From the NCBI RefSeq assembly GCF_007971525.1, contig NZ_CP042437.1:3596001-3660000 (forward strand): a stretch of 64,000 nucleotides of DNA, read 5' to 3'. Positions 9,222 to 16,989 of the stretch are shown piece by piece (the stretch's first letter is position 1; each line of letters begins with the position of its first letter). A program made the position numbers and the translations under genes. A model generated the notes under the pieces. It was not told where the DNA came from. It was given only the letters and a program-made list of their open reading frames with translations, and ran no database searches. This DNA comes from Mucilaginibacter ginsenosidivorax (lineage in GTDB: Bacteria > Bacteroidota > Bacteroidia > Sphingobacteriales > Sphingobacteriaceae).

Positions 9222-10430
9222 TTGAAGATCCTTATTTTAACACATCGTGTCCCATTTCCGCAAAATGGCGGATATGCCATAGTGGTGTGCAATACCATAA
9301 AAGGATTAATTGCCCTTGGGCATGAAGTGTCGCTGGTGGCGTTAAATGCGCAAAAGTACAGTAGCAGCTATTATGAAAAAGACGAGCTGGAAGACAAGAT
9401 AAACTACAGCTCGTTTAAAATCAACATCAACGTATCTATGTTTGATGCTGCCGTGAACCTGTTCCGCAAAAAATCTAACAATGTAGATAGGTATTACGAT
9501 GCCGAGTTTGAGAAATTACTTATCAGGGAGTTAAAGAAAACGGCTTATGATATTATCCAGTTTGAGGGTTTGTTTGTTACACCTTACCTGGCATCTATCC
9601 GCAAAGTATCAAAAGCCAGGCTTATATATCGGTCACATAATATCGAACACCAGGTTTATGAGCGGCTTGCGCATCAAAAAACCGACCTGCTTAAAAGGTG
9701 GTACCTGCGCATGGTTGCCCGCCGTATTAAAGATTATGAATTGCAACAGCTTAATAAGTTTGATGCAATTGCGGTGTTCACTGCCGAAGATCAAAAAACC
9801 GTGCTATCATACGGCGCTACTATTCCGGTCGAGATTTTTCCTGTTGGTATAGATCTTACCCGGTACCGGCCCGATTTTAAGAAAACAGAGTTCCCCAGCC
9901 TGTTTTTTCTTGGCTCGCTGGATTGGCTACCCAACCGCGAGGGGATAGAATGGTTTATTGATAATTTTTATAAAGACCTGACAGAAGGCGACCTGCGGGT
10001 TAAGTTTTACGTGGCAGGCCATAACATTCCCGAGCGTTTTGACGACTACGAGGTAATGGGTAAAATATTTATCCAGGGCGAGGTTGACGATGCTTTTGAT
10101 TTTGTAAACAGCAAAGCCATCATGATTGTTCCGCTTTTATCAAGCGGGGGTATGCGGGTGAAAATTGTGGAAGGAATGGCCATGCAAAAATGCATCATAT
10201 CTACCGCCTTAGGAGCCGAAGGTATAAACTTTACCAATGGCACCAATATCATGATAGCCAATGATCGGGCCGAGTTTTACCATGCCATAGAACGGTGCAT
10301 ATCTGATGAGGAATTTTGCAAAAGCGTTGGCCTTAATGCGCGCAAATTGGTTGAGCAACAGCATGATGTAAACAAGGTTGCAAAGGATTTGGTTAAGTTT
10401 TATGAGGAGCTAAGTAAAACCGATAGCTGA
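9222..10430 (+). CDS. Family 4 glycosyltransferase
   Basis: Cytoplasmic GT-B fold enzyme of 402 aa with a TTG start. The N-terminal acceptor domain begins KILILTHRVPFPQNGGYA and contains the RSHNIEHQVYERLA segment seen in Bacteroidota GT4 proteins. The C-terminal donor domain has LFLGSLDWLPNREGIEWF, an SSGGMRVKIVEGMAM stretch (the E-x7-E-like region) and a ST-GAEGI loop. Likely transfers a nucleotide-activated sugar during polysaccharide or glycolipid synthesis. Donor and acceptor cannot be read from sequence. Confidence 0.9.
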   Translation: MKILILTHRVPFPQNGGYAIVVCNTIKGLIALGHEVSLVALNAQKYSSSYYEKDELEDKINYSSFKININVSMFDAAVNLFRKKSNNVDRYYDAEFEKLLIRELKKTAYDIIQFEGLFVTPYLASIRKVSKARLIYRSHNIEHQVYERLAHQKTDLLKRWYLRMVARRIKDYELQQLNKFDAIAVFTAEDQKTVLSYGATIPVEIFPVGIDLTRYRPDFKKTEFPSLFFLGSLDWLPNREGIEWFIDNFYKDLTEGDLRVKFYVAGHNIPERFDDYEVMGKIFIQGEVDDAFDFVNSKAIMIVPLLSSGGMRVKIVEGMAMQKCIISTALGAEGINFTNGTNIMIANDRAEFYHAIERCISDEEFCKSVGLNARKLVEQQHDVNKVAKDLVKFYEELSKTDS

Positions 10431-10498
10431 GTCAGCCATCAGCTATAAAACCACTTTCTTAATTTGCAGCCCGGCTTAATTTTCCTCACCAAAATAAT

Positions 10499-10506
10499 TA
10501 CCTTTG
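10499..10506 (+). promoter_or_regulatory. -7 promoter element before gcvT
   Basis: TACCTTTG is a full match to TAnnTTTG and lies 20 bases before the gcvT ATG. The -33 position holds only a weak TTA. Confidence 0.45.
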
Positions 10507-10526
10507 CGGCTGATTGAACTGACCGC

Positions 10527-11606
10527 ATGAAGAATACTGCTTTAACCGATGTACATATAAAAGCCGGTGCCAAAATGGTGCCTTTTGCTGGCTACAACAT
10601 GCCCGTGCAATACGTGGGTATTAACGCCGAACACGAAACCGTACGCAAGGCGGTAGGTGTGTTTGATGTAAGCCACATGGGCGAGTTTATTTTGAAAGGC
10701 GATAACGCGCTTGACCTTATCCAACGGGTTACAAGTAACGATGCCGCTAAATTATACGATGGCAAAGTGCAATACTCCTGCCTGCCAAATGAAAACGGTG
10801 GCATTGTAGATGATTTGCTGGTTTACCGTATTGATGAAAAGACGTACATGCTGGTAGTTAATGCGTCAAATATTGATAAAGACTGGAACTGGATCTCCAG
10901 GTACAATACTAAGGGTGTTGATATGAAAAACATATCCGACCGCACTTCATTACTGGCCATCCAAGGCCCTAAGGCTGCCGAAGCACTACAAAGCCTTACC
11001 GATGTCGACCTGGTATCTATGGAATACTATACCTTTAAAAAAGGAAGCTTTGCAGGTGTTGATAACGTGTTAATATCGGCCACCGGGTATACCGGTGCAG
11101 GCGGGTTTGAAATTTATTTTGACAACCAATACGCAGAACAAATTTGGGAGGCAATTTTTAAAGCAGGTGAAGCGTTCGGCATAAAACCAATTGGCCTGGG
11201 CGCCCGTGATACCTTACGTTTAGAAATGGGTTTTTGCCTTTACGGTAATGATATTGATGATACCACATCGCCATTAGAGGCCGGCCTTGGCTGGGTAACC
11301 AAATTCAACAAGGAGTTTACCAATGCCGAAGCTTTGCAACAACAAAAACAAACAGGCGTAAGCAAAAAACTGGTTGGTTTTGAAATGATAGACCGGGGTA
11401 TCCCGCGCCATGATTACCCCATTGTTGATGCCGATGGCAATACCATAGGGAAGGTAACATCGGGCACGCAATCGCCATCGCTACAAAAAGCCATTGGTAT
11501 GGGGTATGTTGATAGTGCCTTCGCTAAAGAAGGTACGGAGATTTTCATCAGCATCCGCGATAATAAAATCAAGGCTAAAATTGTAAAGCCGCCTTTTTAC
11601 AAATAG
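10527..11606 (+). CDS. gcvT: Aminomethyltransferase (glycine cleavage system T protein)
   Basis: Takes the aminomethyl group from the lipoylated H protein and, with tetrahydrofolate, releases ammonia and methylene-THF. The 359-aa length is typical. Family features seen: [20 protein letters not shown] at the N-terminus, FDVSHMGEF, the folate-site region [20 protein letters not shown], and [13 protein letters not shown]. The other glycine-cleavage genes (gcvH, gcvP) are absent here, which is usual in Bacteroidota. Its stop codon is followed at once by the left arm of a GC-rich inverted repeat. Confidence 0.97.
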   Translation: MKNTALTDVHIKAGAKMVPFAGYNMPVQYVGINAEHETVRKAVGVFDVSHMGEFILKGDNALDLIQRVTSNDAAKLYDGKVQYSCLPNENGGIVDDLLVYRIDEKTYMLVVNASNIDKDWNWISRYNTKGVDMKNISDRTSLLAIQGPKAAEALQSLTDVDLVSMEYYTFKKGSFAGVDNVLISATGYTGAGGFEIYFDNQYAEQIWEAIFKAGEAFGIKPIGLGARDTLRLEMGFCLYGNDIDDTTSPLEAGLGWVTKFNKEFTNAEALQQQKQTGVSKKLVGFEMIDRGIPRHDYPIVDADGNTIGKVTSGTQSPSLQKAIGMGYVDSAFAKEGTEIFISIRDNKIKAKIVKPPFYK

Positions 11607-11633
11607 GAAGCCCCCTAACCCCCTGAAGGGGGA
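11607..11633 (+). repeat. GC-rich palindromic repeat, left arm (comB locus)
   Basis: GGAAGCCCCCTAACCCCCTG followed by AAGGGGGAA, self-complementary around CTGAAG. It is nearly the reverse complement of 11694-11720, with 60 bases between the arms including the comB start codon. Equivalent pairs lie at 19453/19544 and 42405/42486. Confidence 0.85.
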
Positions 11634-11668
11634 AAAAGAGTCTGCACTCTAATTTATTGTTAAAACGA

Positions 11669-12424
11669 ATGTCTGAAAGTATCGATAACCAAACTCCCCC
11701 TTCAGGGGGCCGGGGGGCACACGTTTGCCTAACCCCGGCTTTGCTGCCACTTTTTAGCGTGGAAGAATACATTGTAGTGGTTATTGATGTTTTCAGGGCA
11801 ACATCATCTATATGTTATGGTATTGAAAACGGTGCTGAGGCTATTATCCCGGTATCACAGGTTGAGGAGTGTGCCGCGTATAGAGAGAAAGGGCTGGATT
11901 ACCTTTTGGCAGCAGAGCGCGACGGAAAAGTAGTTGACGGCTTTGATTTTGGCAATTCGCCATTTTCATACACCGCCGAAAAGGTTGCCGGTAAAACAGT
12001 GGTGCTTACCACCACAAACGGTACACACGCGCTGCATTTATCCCGCGCAGCAAAAAAAATTGTGATTGGATCGTTCCTAAACCTTACTGCATTAAGCGAC
12101 TGGCTCAAAACACAGAACGATAATGTGCTGCTGGTATGTGCCGGCTGGAAAAATAATTTTAACCTGGAGGATACCCTGTTTGCGGGTGCTGTAACAGACC
12201 AGTTAAAAACTGACGGCTATGTTTTGGACGATGCCGCGCTGGCCGCCAATGATTTGTACCAGTTGGGTAAGCATGATATTAACGATTACCTCAAAAAGAC
12301 ATCCCACGGCGAGCGTCTTAAAAAATTAGGTATCCAAAAGGATATTGATTTTTGTTTGCAGGTAGATATTGCAACGGCTATCCCGGTGCTGGATGGGGAG
12401 CGATTGGTGAAGCTGCAGCAATAA
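11669..12424 (+). CDS. comB: 2-phosphosulfolactate phosphatase family protein, with repeat-encoded N-terminus
   Basis: ComB hydrolyses 2-phosphosulfolactate to sulfolactate in coenzyme M synthesis; homologues are common in bacteria that lack coenzyme M, where the role is unclear. The conserved core starts at VCLTPALLPLF and includes VIDVFRATSSICYGIENGA, VVLTTTNGTHAL and DDAALAAND. ATG 11669 gives 251 aa; a TTG at 11657 is also in frame. The first 19 or so residues (with PPSGGRGAHV) come from the right arm of a GC-rich inverted repeat, and no start codon exists between the repeat and the conserved core. Convergent with the DUF4349 gene, 24 bases apart. Confidence 0.88.
   Translation: MSESIDNQTPPSGGRGAHVCLTPALLPLFSVEEYIVVVIDVFRATSSICYGIENGAEAIIPVSQVEECAAYREKGLDYLLAAERDGKVVDGFDFGNSPFSYTAEKVAGKTVVLTTTNGTHALHLSRAAKKIVIGSFLNLTALSDWLKTQNDNVLLVCAGWKNNFNLEDTLFAGAVTDQLKTDGYVLDDAALAANDLYQLGKHDINDYLKKTSHGERLKKLGIQKDIDFCLQVDIATAIPVLDGERLVKLQQ
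11694..11720 (+). repeat. GC-rich palindromic repeat, right arm, inside comB coding sequence
   Basis: CTCCCCCTTCAGGGGGCCGG followed by GGGGCAC, read in the comB frame as P-P-S-G-G-R-G-A-H. It is complementary to the left arm at 11607-11633, so the mRNA can fold into a long hairpin with the start codon in its loop, or each arm can fold on itself. Confidence 0.85.
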
Positions 12425-12448
12425 AACAAAGTCGCTATTAGTGCATTT

Positions 12449-13327
12449 TTATTCGGTATCCTTTTCCAGTTTTCTTTTTCTGATCCATCTTCTGAACCAC
12501 CAAAACCCAATAAGTGCTATAACTAAAACCGGCCACAGTGTTATGATGGTAAAAAACAACCCTTGTACAATATCCCAGCTTTGGGTTATTGCCTGTTTAA
12601 ACCGGTAGCTAAAGCCATTTTCGTTAGTTGTTCGTTCGCTTTGTTTATTGTAAAAAGTGATATCAAGCGAGCTGAAAGCAACCTGGCGTGTCATATAATT
12701 TAGCTGCCCCTGGGTCGATTCAATATCCGTGCGGATATCGGCTATCTTGTCTTCTATCTCCAATAAGTCGCTTGTTTTTGTGGCTCTTCTTAACAAGTCC
12801 AGGTACCGGCTTTCCAATAACTGTTTATTTTTTAACCGGGTTGCTATGTCGATAAAATCCGACGTAACATCTTTCCTGCGGATGTTTTTAGTATCGATAC
12901 TATCCCCGCTGGCTTGCAGCGCATTCAGGAACCTGTCGAAATTCTTTGAAGGTACGCGGATCTTTAGATCAAATTCTTTTTGGCTGTTGTCACTGCCATT
13001 GGTTTCTGTTTCTTCGGCTACATAACCGCCAAGGCTTTGTAATGAATTTACTATTTTTTGTTTTGCAGCGTTAAGGTTGCCGGTATGGAAACGGATTTCG
13101 CCTTCCTTAATGATCTTTTTTGAAGTATCTATCGTCTCTTTTTGAGGTGATACGCTTTTATCTGCGGCAGATTTAGCTAAAGAATTTGCGTTGCCAACGG
13201 CCTTTTCTTCTACCATCGGCAGCGGCGCAAGCATAACGTCAGCAGCTTGCATTTTTGATGGCTCACTTCTCTTTTCGCATGCACAGAGCGCAAACAATAA
13301 GGTAAATGAGATGATATAACTTTTCAT
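12449..13327 (-). CDS. DUF4349 domain lipoprotein
   Basis: Predicted lipoprotein of 292 aa. MKSYIISFTLLFALCAC is a lipoprotein signal; this ATG (13327) is chosen over an upstream one at 13360 because it starts the signal directly. DUF4349 covers about residues 80-280, with a long coiled-coil centre (DFIDIATRLKNKQLLESRY, LLEIEDKIADIRTDIESTQG) and a C-terminal membrane helix (about 250-275) followed by a basic tail (WWFRRWIRKRKLEK). The family's function is unknown. Both a lipobox and a C-terminal helix suggest double membrane anchoring. Convergent with comB. Confidence 0.85.
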   Translation of the reverse strand: MKSYIISFTLLFALCACEKRSEPSKMQAADVMLAPLPMVEEKAVGNANSLAKSAADKSVSPQKETIDTSKKIIKEGEIRFHTGNLNAAKQKIVNSLQSLGGYVAEETETNGSDNSQKEFDLKIRVPSKNFDRFLNALQASGDSIDTKNIRRKDVTSDFIDIATRLKNKQLLESRYLDLLRRATKTSDLLEIEDKIADIRTDIESTQGQLNYMTRQVAFSSLDITFYNKQSERTTNENGFSYRFKQAITQSWDIVQGLFFTIITLWPVLVIALIGFWWFRRWIRKRKLEKDTE

Positions 13328-13446
13328 AATAAGGAAGTTTAGTTTTGAGTTTAACGACACTATCCTTATTAAAGTATTTAAAAATTAATTTTTAACAAAT
13401 TTAATTTTGTTAAATAGTAAAAATAAATATATAATTTGGCCTTGCG

Positions 13447-13773
13447 CTATTTCAGCTTCTCGTTATTCTTATGCCGGTCGGCGTCACGGATGCTTTTCTT
13501 TTCCATATTCTTTTCCAGTGCATCCGTGAGGTCGATACCGGTTTGGTTAGCCAGGCATATCAGCACAAAAAGCACATCCGCCATTTCATCTGCCAGGTTA
13601 ACCTCTGTATCCGATTTTTTAAATGATTGCTCGCCATACTGCCTCGCCATAATGCGGGCTACTTCGCCCACCTCCTCCATCAAAATGGCCGTATTGGTTA
13701 ACTCATTAAAATACCTGATCCCCGTGGTATTTATCCACTTATCTACCAGATGCTGCGCTTCTTTAATTTCCAT
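13447..13773 (-). CDS. MazG-like nucleotide pyrophosphohydrolase
   Basis: Small all-alpha NTP pyrophosphohydrolase, 108 aa, matching the short MazG/dCTPase-like superfamily. The metal-binding EEVGEVARI (ExxE) and the later DEMADVLFVLICLAN (ExxD-type) motifs are both present. Such enzymes hydrolyse non-canonical or surplus (d)NTPs to NMP and pyrophosphate. Lies 19 bases after dtd on the same strand and is almost certainly co-transcribed; both enzymes are quality-control hydrolases. Confidence 0.88.
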   Translation of the reverse strand: MEIKEAQHLVDKWINTTGIRYFNELTNTAILMEEVGEVARIMARQYGEQSFKKSDTEVNLADEMADVLFVLICLANQTGIDLTDALEKNMEKKSIRDADRHKNNEKLK

Positions 13774-13792
13774 AAAAGTTGTTAAAATATTT

Positions 13793-14251
13793 TCAATGAT
13801 TGTCTCTGTCGGTGGTATCCATCACAATAGTTACCGGGCCATCGTTCAATAAACTAATCTTCATATCGGCCCCAAAAATACCGGTAGCTATTTTTTTACC
13901 GGTGATATCTTCAAGCGTTTTTATCATTTGCTCATACATCGGAATCGCCTTATCGGGTTTTGCCGCCCGGATAAATGATGGCCGGTTTCCTTTTTTTGTT
14001 TGGGCAAATAAGGTGAATTGCGATATCAGCAATATGTCGCCATTGATATCAGCAAGTGCTTTATTCATCAGGCCGTTTTCATCGCCAAAAACGCGCATAC
14101 CTGTAATTTTATTGGCCAGCCATTTTAGGTCATCGTCAGTATCGTTATCCTCGATACCCAGCAATACCAGGAAGCCGGCACCAATTTGCCCGGTTATTTC
14201 ACCATCAACTTTGCAATTTGCTTCGGTAACCCGTTGTAATACTGCCCTCAT
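13793..14251 (-). CDS. dtd: D-aminoacyl-tRNA deacylase
   Basis: Removes D-amino acids (and mischarged Gly) from tRNA. The start chosen is ATG 14251, giving MRAVLQRVTEANCKVDGE and the usual ~150 aa; the open frame extends 41 codons further upstream, but that part lies in an intergenic repeat. Conserved motifs are LISQFTLFAQTKKGNRPSF (containing the SQFTL active-site motif) and LLNDGPVTIVMDT (the NxGP cross-subunit motif). Upstream of a MazG-like gene. Its start codon abuts the ACACGAATTT inverted repeat. Confidence 0.96.
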   Translation of the reverse strand: MRAVLQRVTEANCKVDGEITGQIGAGFLVLLGIEDNDTDDDLKWLANKITGMRVFGDENGLMNKALADINGDILLISQFTLFAQTKKGNRPSFIRAAKPDKAIPMYEQMIKTLEDITGKKIATGIFGADMKISLLNDGPVTIVMDTTDRDNH

Positions 14252-14253
14252 AT

Positions 14254-14392
14254 GGACACGAATTTCACGAATTGGATCGAATTTCACGAATAAAGGCGGA
14301 TTAATAGCGAATAAAAGATACAATTTGTGCCAGCGCGGGTTTCGATGTTTCAAATTAGTGTCAATTCGATTCAATTCGTGAAATTCGTGTGC
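14254..14392. repeat. Inverted pair of ACACGAATTT-family repeats between dtd and the trans-sulfuration gene
   Basis: Left arm 14254-14291 (GACACGAATTTCACGAATTG and on) and right arm 14358-14392 (TTCAATTCGTGAAATTCGTG core) are near reverse complements with about 66 bases between them. The same family occurs at 8413-8463. The pair sits between divergent genes and reaches to within 3 bases of the dtd start codon. Confidence 0.75.
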
Positions 14393-14445
14393 ATAAAAAT
14401 CGCTAAGTTCGCAACCGCTATTATTTTTTTACTGATAGGTTCACA

Positions 14446-15684
14446 ATGACTACTAAAAGAGGCTTTACAACTACCCTATTACATGCCGACCGCCTGGGCA
14501 AGCCAGAGCATGGGTCTTTACATAAACCAATACACACTTCTGTAACTTACGGGCACGAGGATGTGCAGGATTTGGTTGATATTTTTCAGAACAAAAAGAA
14601 AGGTTACGCATACTCGCGCCAGGGAAACCCTACGGTTACCGCATTGGAGTATAAAGTAACCCAAATGGAAAAGGGTTTGTCTTCTATCGCTTTTTCTACC
14701 GGGATGGCGGCTATTTCGGCCACCATTATGGCATTGATAAAGCATACCGATCATATAGTAGCCAGTTCGTTTTTATTTGGCAACAGCCGTAGTATTTTTC
14801 AAACCTATATTGATTTAGGCTTGGATATTACCTTTGTTGATGCTACAGATGTTGAAAACGTTCGCGCCGAAATAAAAGAGAACACCAAGCTTGTTTTTGT
14901 TGAAACCATAGCCAACCCTGCCACGCAAATTGCAGATTTGGAGGGCATTGGCGCACTTTGCAGCGAAAAGGGAATTTTATACGTGGTGGATAACACCATG
15001 ACCTCGCCTTACCTGTTTAATCCGGTTGATGTAAAAGCAGGCCTGGTCATCAACTCGTTAACCAAATACATTGGCGGCCATGGCAATGCATTAGGCGGCA
15101 GTGTTACCGATACAGGCTTGTTTGACTGGAGCATATACCCCAACATTTTCCCGGGCTTTAAAACCCAGGTAAAACCCGAAGCTTTGGGTATGACGCAGAT
15201 TCGTAAAAAAGGACTTCGCGATGCAGGGGGCACTTTATCGCCCGAAGCTGCACACTCTTTATCTGTAGGGGCAGAAACGCTGGCTTTGCGTTTGGAGCGG
15301 GCCTGTAATAATGCGTTAGCATTAGCTACTTATTTTGAAAACCATCCAAAAATTAAAAAAGTATTTTACCCGGGCCTGGAAAGCCACCCGCAGCATGAGC
15401 GCGCCGGTAAGTTATTTGCCAAATTTGGCGGGCTGATGAGTATTGAGCTGGATGACAGTATTGATTGCCTTGCATTTTTAAACAAACTACAATTGGTAGT
15501 AAAATCAAGCAACCTGGGCGACACCCGTACCCTGGCTATCCCGGTGGCCCAAACTATCTTTTTTGAGCTTGGCGCCGAGCGCCGTGCCGAAATGGGCATC
15601 CCCGAAAGTATGATCCGCCTATCGGTAGGTATTGAAGACCTGGACGATTTGGTGGAAGATTTTAAGGCTGCTTTGGAAGGATAA
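14446..15684 (+). CDS. Trans-sulfuration family PLP-dependent enzyme (Cys/Met metabolism)
   Basis: PLP enzyme of 412 aa in the cystathionine gamma-synthase / beta- and gamma-lyase / O-acetylhomoserine sulfhydrylase family. The internal aldimine lysine is K207 in NSLTKYIGGHGNALGG; substrate- and PLP-site segments AYSRQGNPTV, STGMAAISATIMAL and VKSSNLGDTRTLAI are also visible. The family cannot be split reliably by eye: methionine gamma-lyase, cystathionine beta-lyase or a sulfhydrylase remain possible. Standalone gene, divergent from dtd and convergent with rsgA. Confidence 0.9.
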   Translation: MTTKRGFTTTLLHADRLGKPEHGSLHKPIHTSVTYGHEDVQDLVDIFQNKKKGYAYSRQGNPTVTALEYKVTQMEKGLSSIAFSTGMAAISATIMALIKHTDHIVASSFLFGNSRSIFQTYIDLGLDITFVDATDVENVRAEIKENTKLVFVETIANPATQIADLEGIGALCSEKGILYVVDNTMTSPYLFNPVDVKAGLVINSLTKYIGGHGNALGGSVTDTGLFDWSIYPNIFPGFKTQVKPEALGMTQIRKKGLRDAGGTLSPEAAHSLSVGAETLALRLERACNNALALATYFENHPKIKKVFYPGLESHPQHERAGKLFAKFGGLMSIELDDSIDCLAFLNKLQLVVKSSNLGDTRTLAIPVAQTIFFELGAERRAEMGIPESMIRLSVGIEDLDDLVEDFKAALEG

Positions 15685-15761
15685 AGAATTTTGGAGCAAG
15701 GATTAAGGCCAACGCAATCAAGCTTTGTTCTTGATTCTTGACTCTAACCTTTTGATCTATT

Positions 15762-16682
15762 TTACGCCCTGGTATCATTCCCATGATAAATGCTCAGGTA
15801 GCTTTCGTAACGCGATAGTTCAATATCGCCCTCTTCTAAAGCTTCCAGCACAGCACAGCCGGGTTCGTTAATATGGCGGCAATTGTTAAAGCGGCATTGG
15901 TTCATACGCGAGCGCATCTCGGGGAAAAAGTGACTTAGTTCGTTTTTTTCTATGTCGATAACACCCAATTCGCGGATGCCGGGGGTGTCAATAATAAAGC
16001 CGCCCTGGGGCAGTTCAAACATTTCGGCAAAGGTGGTGGTGTGCATGCCTTTGTCGCTCCACTCGGATACCATGTGGGTGCGCAGGTCAAGGTTGGGTAA
16101 CAGGGCATTAATCAGGCTTGATTTACCCACGCCGGAGTGGCCGGAAAACAGCGTTACCTTATCTTTTAAAAGTTCCTGTACTTTATCAATGTTGGTGCCC
16201 TCCAGGGCCGATACTTCAAAGCAGGGGTATCCAATTTTTTCGTAAACAGCTTTCAGGTCTGCCAGTATTTCCAGGCCTTCGTCGCTAAACAGATCTACTT
16301 TATTAAATATCAATCGTGCGGGGATATCATAAGCCTCTGCGGTAACCAAAAAGCGGTCGATAAACCCTAACGACGTGCGTGGCGAAGCTAAAGTTACTAC
16401 CAATAGGGCCTGGTCAAGGTTGGCTGCTATGATCTGGGCCTGCTTACTTAGGTTGATAGCCTTGCGGATAATATAGTTTTTACGCTGGTGCAGTTTGGTA
16501 ATTACTCCGTTTTTCTGCTCGGGTTCCATTTCAAACTCCACCACATCGCCCACGGCCACGGGGTTGGTGGTGGTGATGCCTTGCATCCTGAATTTTCCTT
16601 TTATCCGGCAATCAATCCGTTGGCCATCGGGTGTTTGCACCTGGTACCAGCTTCCGGTTGATTTGATGAGTAATCCCTGCAT
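15762..16682 (-). CDS. rsgA: Small-subunit-dependent ribosome GTPase A
   Basis: Circularly permuted GTPase that assists late 30S maturation. Of 306 aa, the OB fold (about 1-75) is followed by G motifs in permuted order: G4 IFNKVDL, G1 SGHSGVGKSSLIN, G3 DTPG (IIDTPGIRELG). The C-terminal zinc site reads CRFNNCRHINEPGCAV (about 255-275). The start at 16682 gives the normal N-terminus (MQGLLIKSTGSWYQV). A TAnnTTTG element lies 13 bases upstream. Confidence 0.97.
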   Translation of the reverse strand: MQGLLIKSTGSWYQVQTPDGQRIDCRIKGKFRMQGITTTNPVAVGDVVEFEMEPEQKNGVITKLHQRKNYIIRKAINLSKQAQIIAANLDQALLVVTLASPRTSLGFIDRFLVTAEAYDIPARLIFNKVDLFSDEGLEILADLKAVYEKIGYPCFEVSALEGTNIDKVQELLKDKVTLFSGHSGVGKSSLINALLPNLDLRTHMVSEWSDKGMHTTTFAEMFELPQGGFIIDTPGIRELGVIDIEKNELSHFFPEMRSRMNQCRFNNCRHINEPGCAVLEALEEGDIELSRYESYLSIYHGNDTRA

Positions 16683-16695
16683 AGTAATTAAGGCT

Positions 16696-16703
16696 CAAAA
16701 GTA
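16696..16703 (-). promoter_or_regulatory. -7 promoter element before rsgA
   Basis: On the minus strand this reads TACTTTTG, a TAnnTTTG match; a TTG lies 22 bases upstream (plus-strand CAA at 16726-16728). Leader of about 13 bases to the rsgA ATG. Confidence 0.4.
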
Positions 16704-16782
16704 ACAAATACTATGCTTATATCGCCAATAATGCCACAATGCTGTTAATCAAGTATTCATTTTTAAAAAAGTAAAATAATCC

Positions 16783-16813
16783 TTGCTTATTAAAAAATAA
16801 TCTATTTACTTTG
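16783..16813 (+). promoter_or_regulatory. Candidate promoter of the thr leader
   Basis: TTG (16783-16785), 21 bases, then TACTTTG (16807-16813), one base short of the TAnnTTTG consensus. The position, 15 bases before the leader peptide ATG, is sensible. Tentative. Confidence 0.3.
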
Positions 16814-16827
16814 TCGACATTATAAGT

Positions 16828-16893
16828 ATGACAATTAACAACACCATTATTACAACAATTATTACCACCGGCATAAAACTCGGAGGAAGATAA
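16828..16893 (+). CDS. thrL: thr operon leader peptide (Thr/Ile-rich attenuator peptide)
   Basis: A 21-codon reading frame beginning M-T-I-N-N-T-I-I-T-T-I-I-T-T-G and ending TAA at 16891. Twelve of 21 residues are Thr (6) or Ile (6), the end products controlled in thr operons. It lies 97 bases before thrA and is followed by an intrinsic terminator. Its last sense codons GGA GGA AGA contain GGAGGAAG, exactly complementary to CTTCCTCC in the terminator's 5' arm. A ribosome stalled on the Thr/Ile codons would leave this segment free to form an antiterminator; one reaching the stop codon would mask it and let the terminator form. The symbol is by analogy with the E. coli leader; no homology is implied. 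Confidence 0.85.
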   Translation: MTINNTIITTIITTGIKLGGR

Positions 16894-16930
16894 TCGTATG
16901 GTGTAAAACATAAACAAAAGAAACCAAATG

Positions 16931-16966
16931 AAGCCTTCCTCCAAAAACGAGGAAGGCTTTTTTATT
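16931..16966 (+). terminator. Attenuator terminator of the thr operon
   Basis: AAGCCTTCCTC (16931-16941) and GAGGAAGGCTT (16949-16959) form an 11-bp perfect stem with a 7-base loop, followed by a run of T. The 5' arm segment 16935-16942 is also complementary to leader segment 16882-16889, giving two exclusive structures. thrA starts 24 bases after the T run. Confidence 0.88.
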
Positions 16967-16989
16967 ATTTATATTGCTAAAACCACACA

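Noticed and set aside
13391..13414. AT-only stem-loop upstream of the DUF4349 gene, possible terminator
   Set aside because: The 9-bp stem TTTAACAAA/TTTGTTAAA is purely A/T rich apart from one pair and lies at a promoter region rather than after a gene; expected by chance in such AT-rich DNA.
14252..14374. Longer ATG start for dtd (41 extra codons)
   Set aside because: The extension is encoded by the ACACGAATTT repeat pair, and D-aminoacyl-tRNA deacylases begin at MRAVLQRV.
13800..14381. 193-codon plus-strand frame opposite dtd
   Set aside because: It mirrors the dtd gene, which has clear family motifs on the minus strand; the opposite frame has no recognisable domain and runs through a repeat.
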